Program-made: the position numbers and the translations under genes
In this document: positions 28,754 to 28,772 of the stretch, in pieces
Position numbering within the stretch: the stretch's first letter is position 1
Layout of the letters: each line of letters starts with the position of its first letter
Source: Baffinella frigidus
Taxonomy: Eukaryota > Cryptophyceae > Cryptomonadales > Baffinellaceae
Direction: 5' to 3'
NCBI GenBank assembly: GCA_026770585.1
Contig: MU646919.1
Location: forward strand, 48,492 to 77,263
DNA length: 28,772 bases
The notes under the pieces: generated by a model
What the model was told of the DNA's origin: nothing
Database searches by the model: none
The model's input: only the letters and a program-made list of their open reading frames with translations

Positions 28754-28772
28754 CGGAGAGAGAGAGAGAGAG
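28754..28772. repeat. (GA)n at the right edge
   Basis: GAGAGAGAGAG run continuing out of the window. Confidence 0.9.

Overview
The window is nuclear DNA from a GC-rich eukaryote, not a prokaryote. Coding sequence is split into many short exons joined by GT-AG introns whose phases agree. There are large secreted or membrane proteins of the RCC1/cysteine-rich type found in protists and algae, MITE-like inverted-repeat elements, many microsatellites and one 550-base assembly gap (12673-13222). Interstitial TTTAGGG-type (plant/algal type) heptamer arrays occur throughout. A free-living alga or related protist is likely. TTTAGGG is used by green algae, dinoflagellates and others, so the lineage cannot be fixed from this sequence.

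Layout. (1) 1-358 (+): two exons of a major-facilitator-type transporter, entering from the left. (2) 815 to about 9119 (+): a signal-peptide protein with two blocks of RCC1 repeats, two blocks of GCC2/GCC3-like cysteine-rich repeats, a juxtamembrane domain, one membrane helix and a short tail. The first eight exons are in consistent phase; the tail exons are tentative. (3) About 9.1-11.7 kb: no firm gene, but a minisatellite, (GA)n, a perfect hairpin, two MITE families and a nested array of palindromic 42-bp repeats. (4) 21734 down to 11741 (-): a SEC14-like protein (CRAL-TRIO N domain, CRAL-TRIO lipid-binding domain, C-terminal GOLD domain) of about 440 residues, spread over at least 16 tiny exons across 10 kb. 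One part is lost in the assembly gap. (5) 21.8-25.9 kb: mostly low-complexity sequence with a few isolated exon-like segments. (6) 25914-28205 (+): a series of exon-like segments of an unrecognised, probably extracellular protein that may run off the right end.

Two patterns stand out. First, the introns are largely built from telomere-like heptamers, oriented almost always so that the transcript reads CCCUAAA; two introns of about 100 bp in the SEC14 gene consist of almost nothing else. Second, the SEC14 gene is littered with partial copies ('echoes') of its own exons, usually a splice junction plus 15-50 bp of exon, lying in neighbouring introns and often several times over. At least six different exons have such echoes. 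The RCC1 gene shows a larger-scale version: whole exon-intron cassettes are duplicated with their introns still recognisably alike.

All gene models were built by reading the six frames, matching remembered family motifs and requiring consistent splice phase. No transcript data or database search was available.
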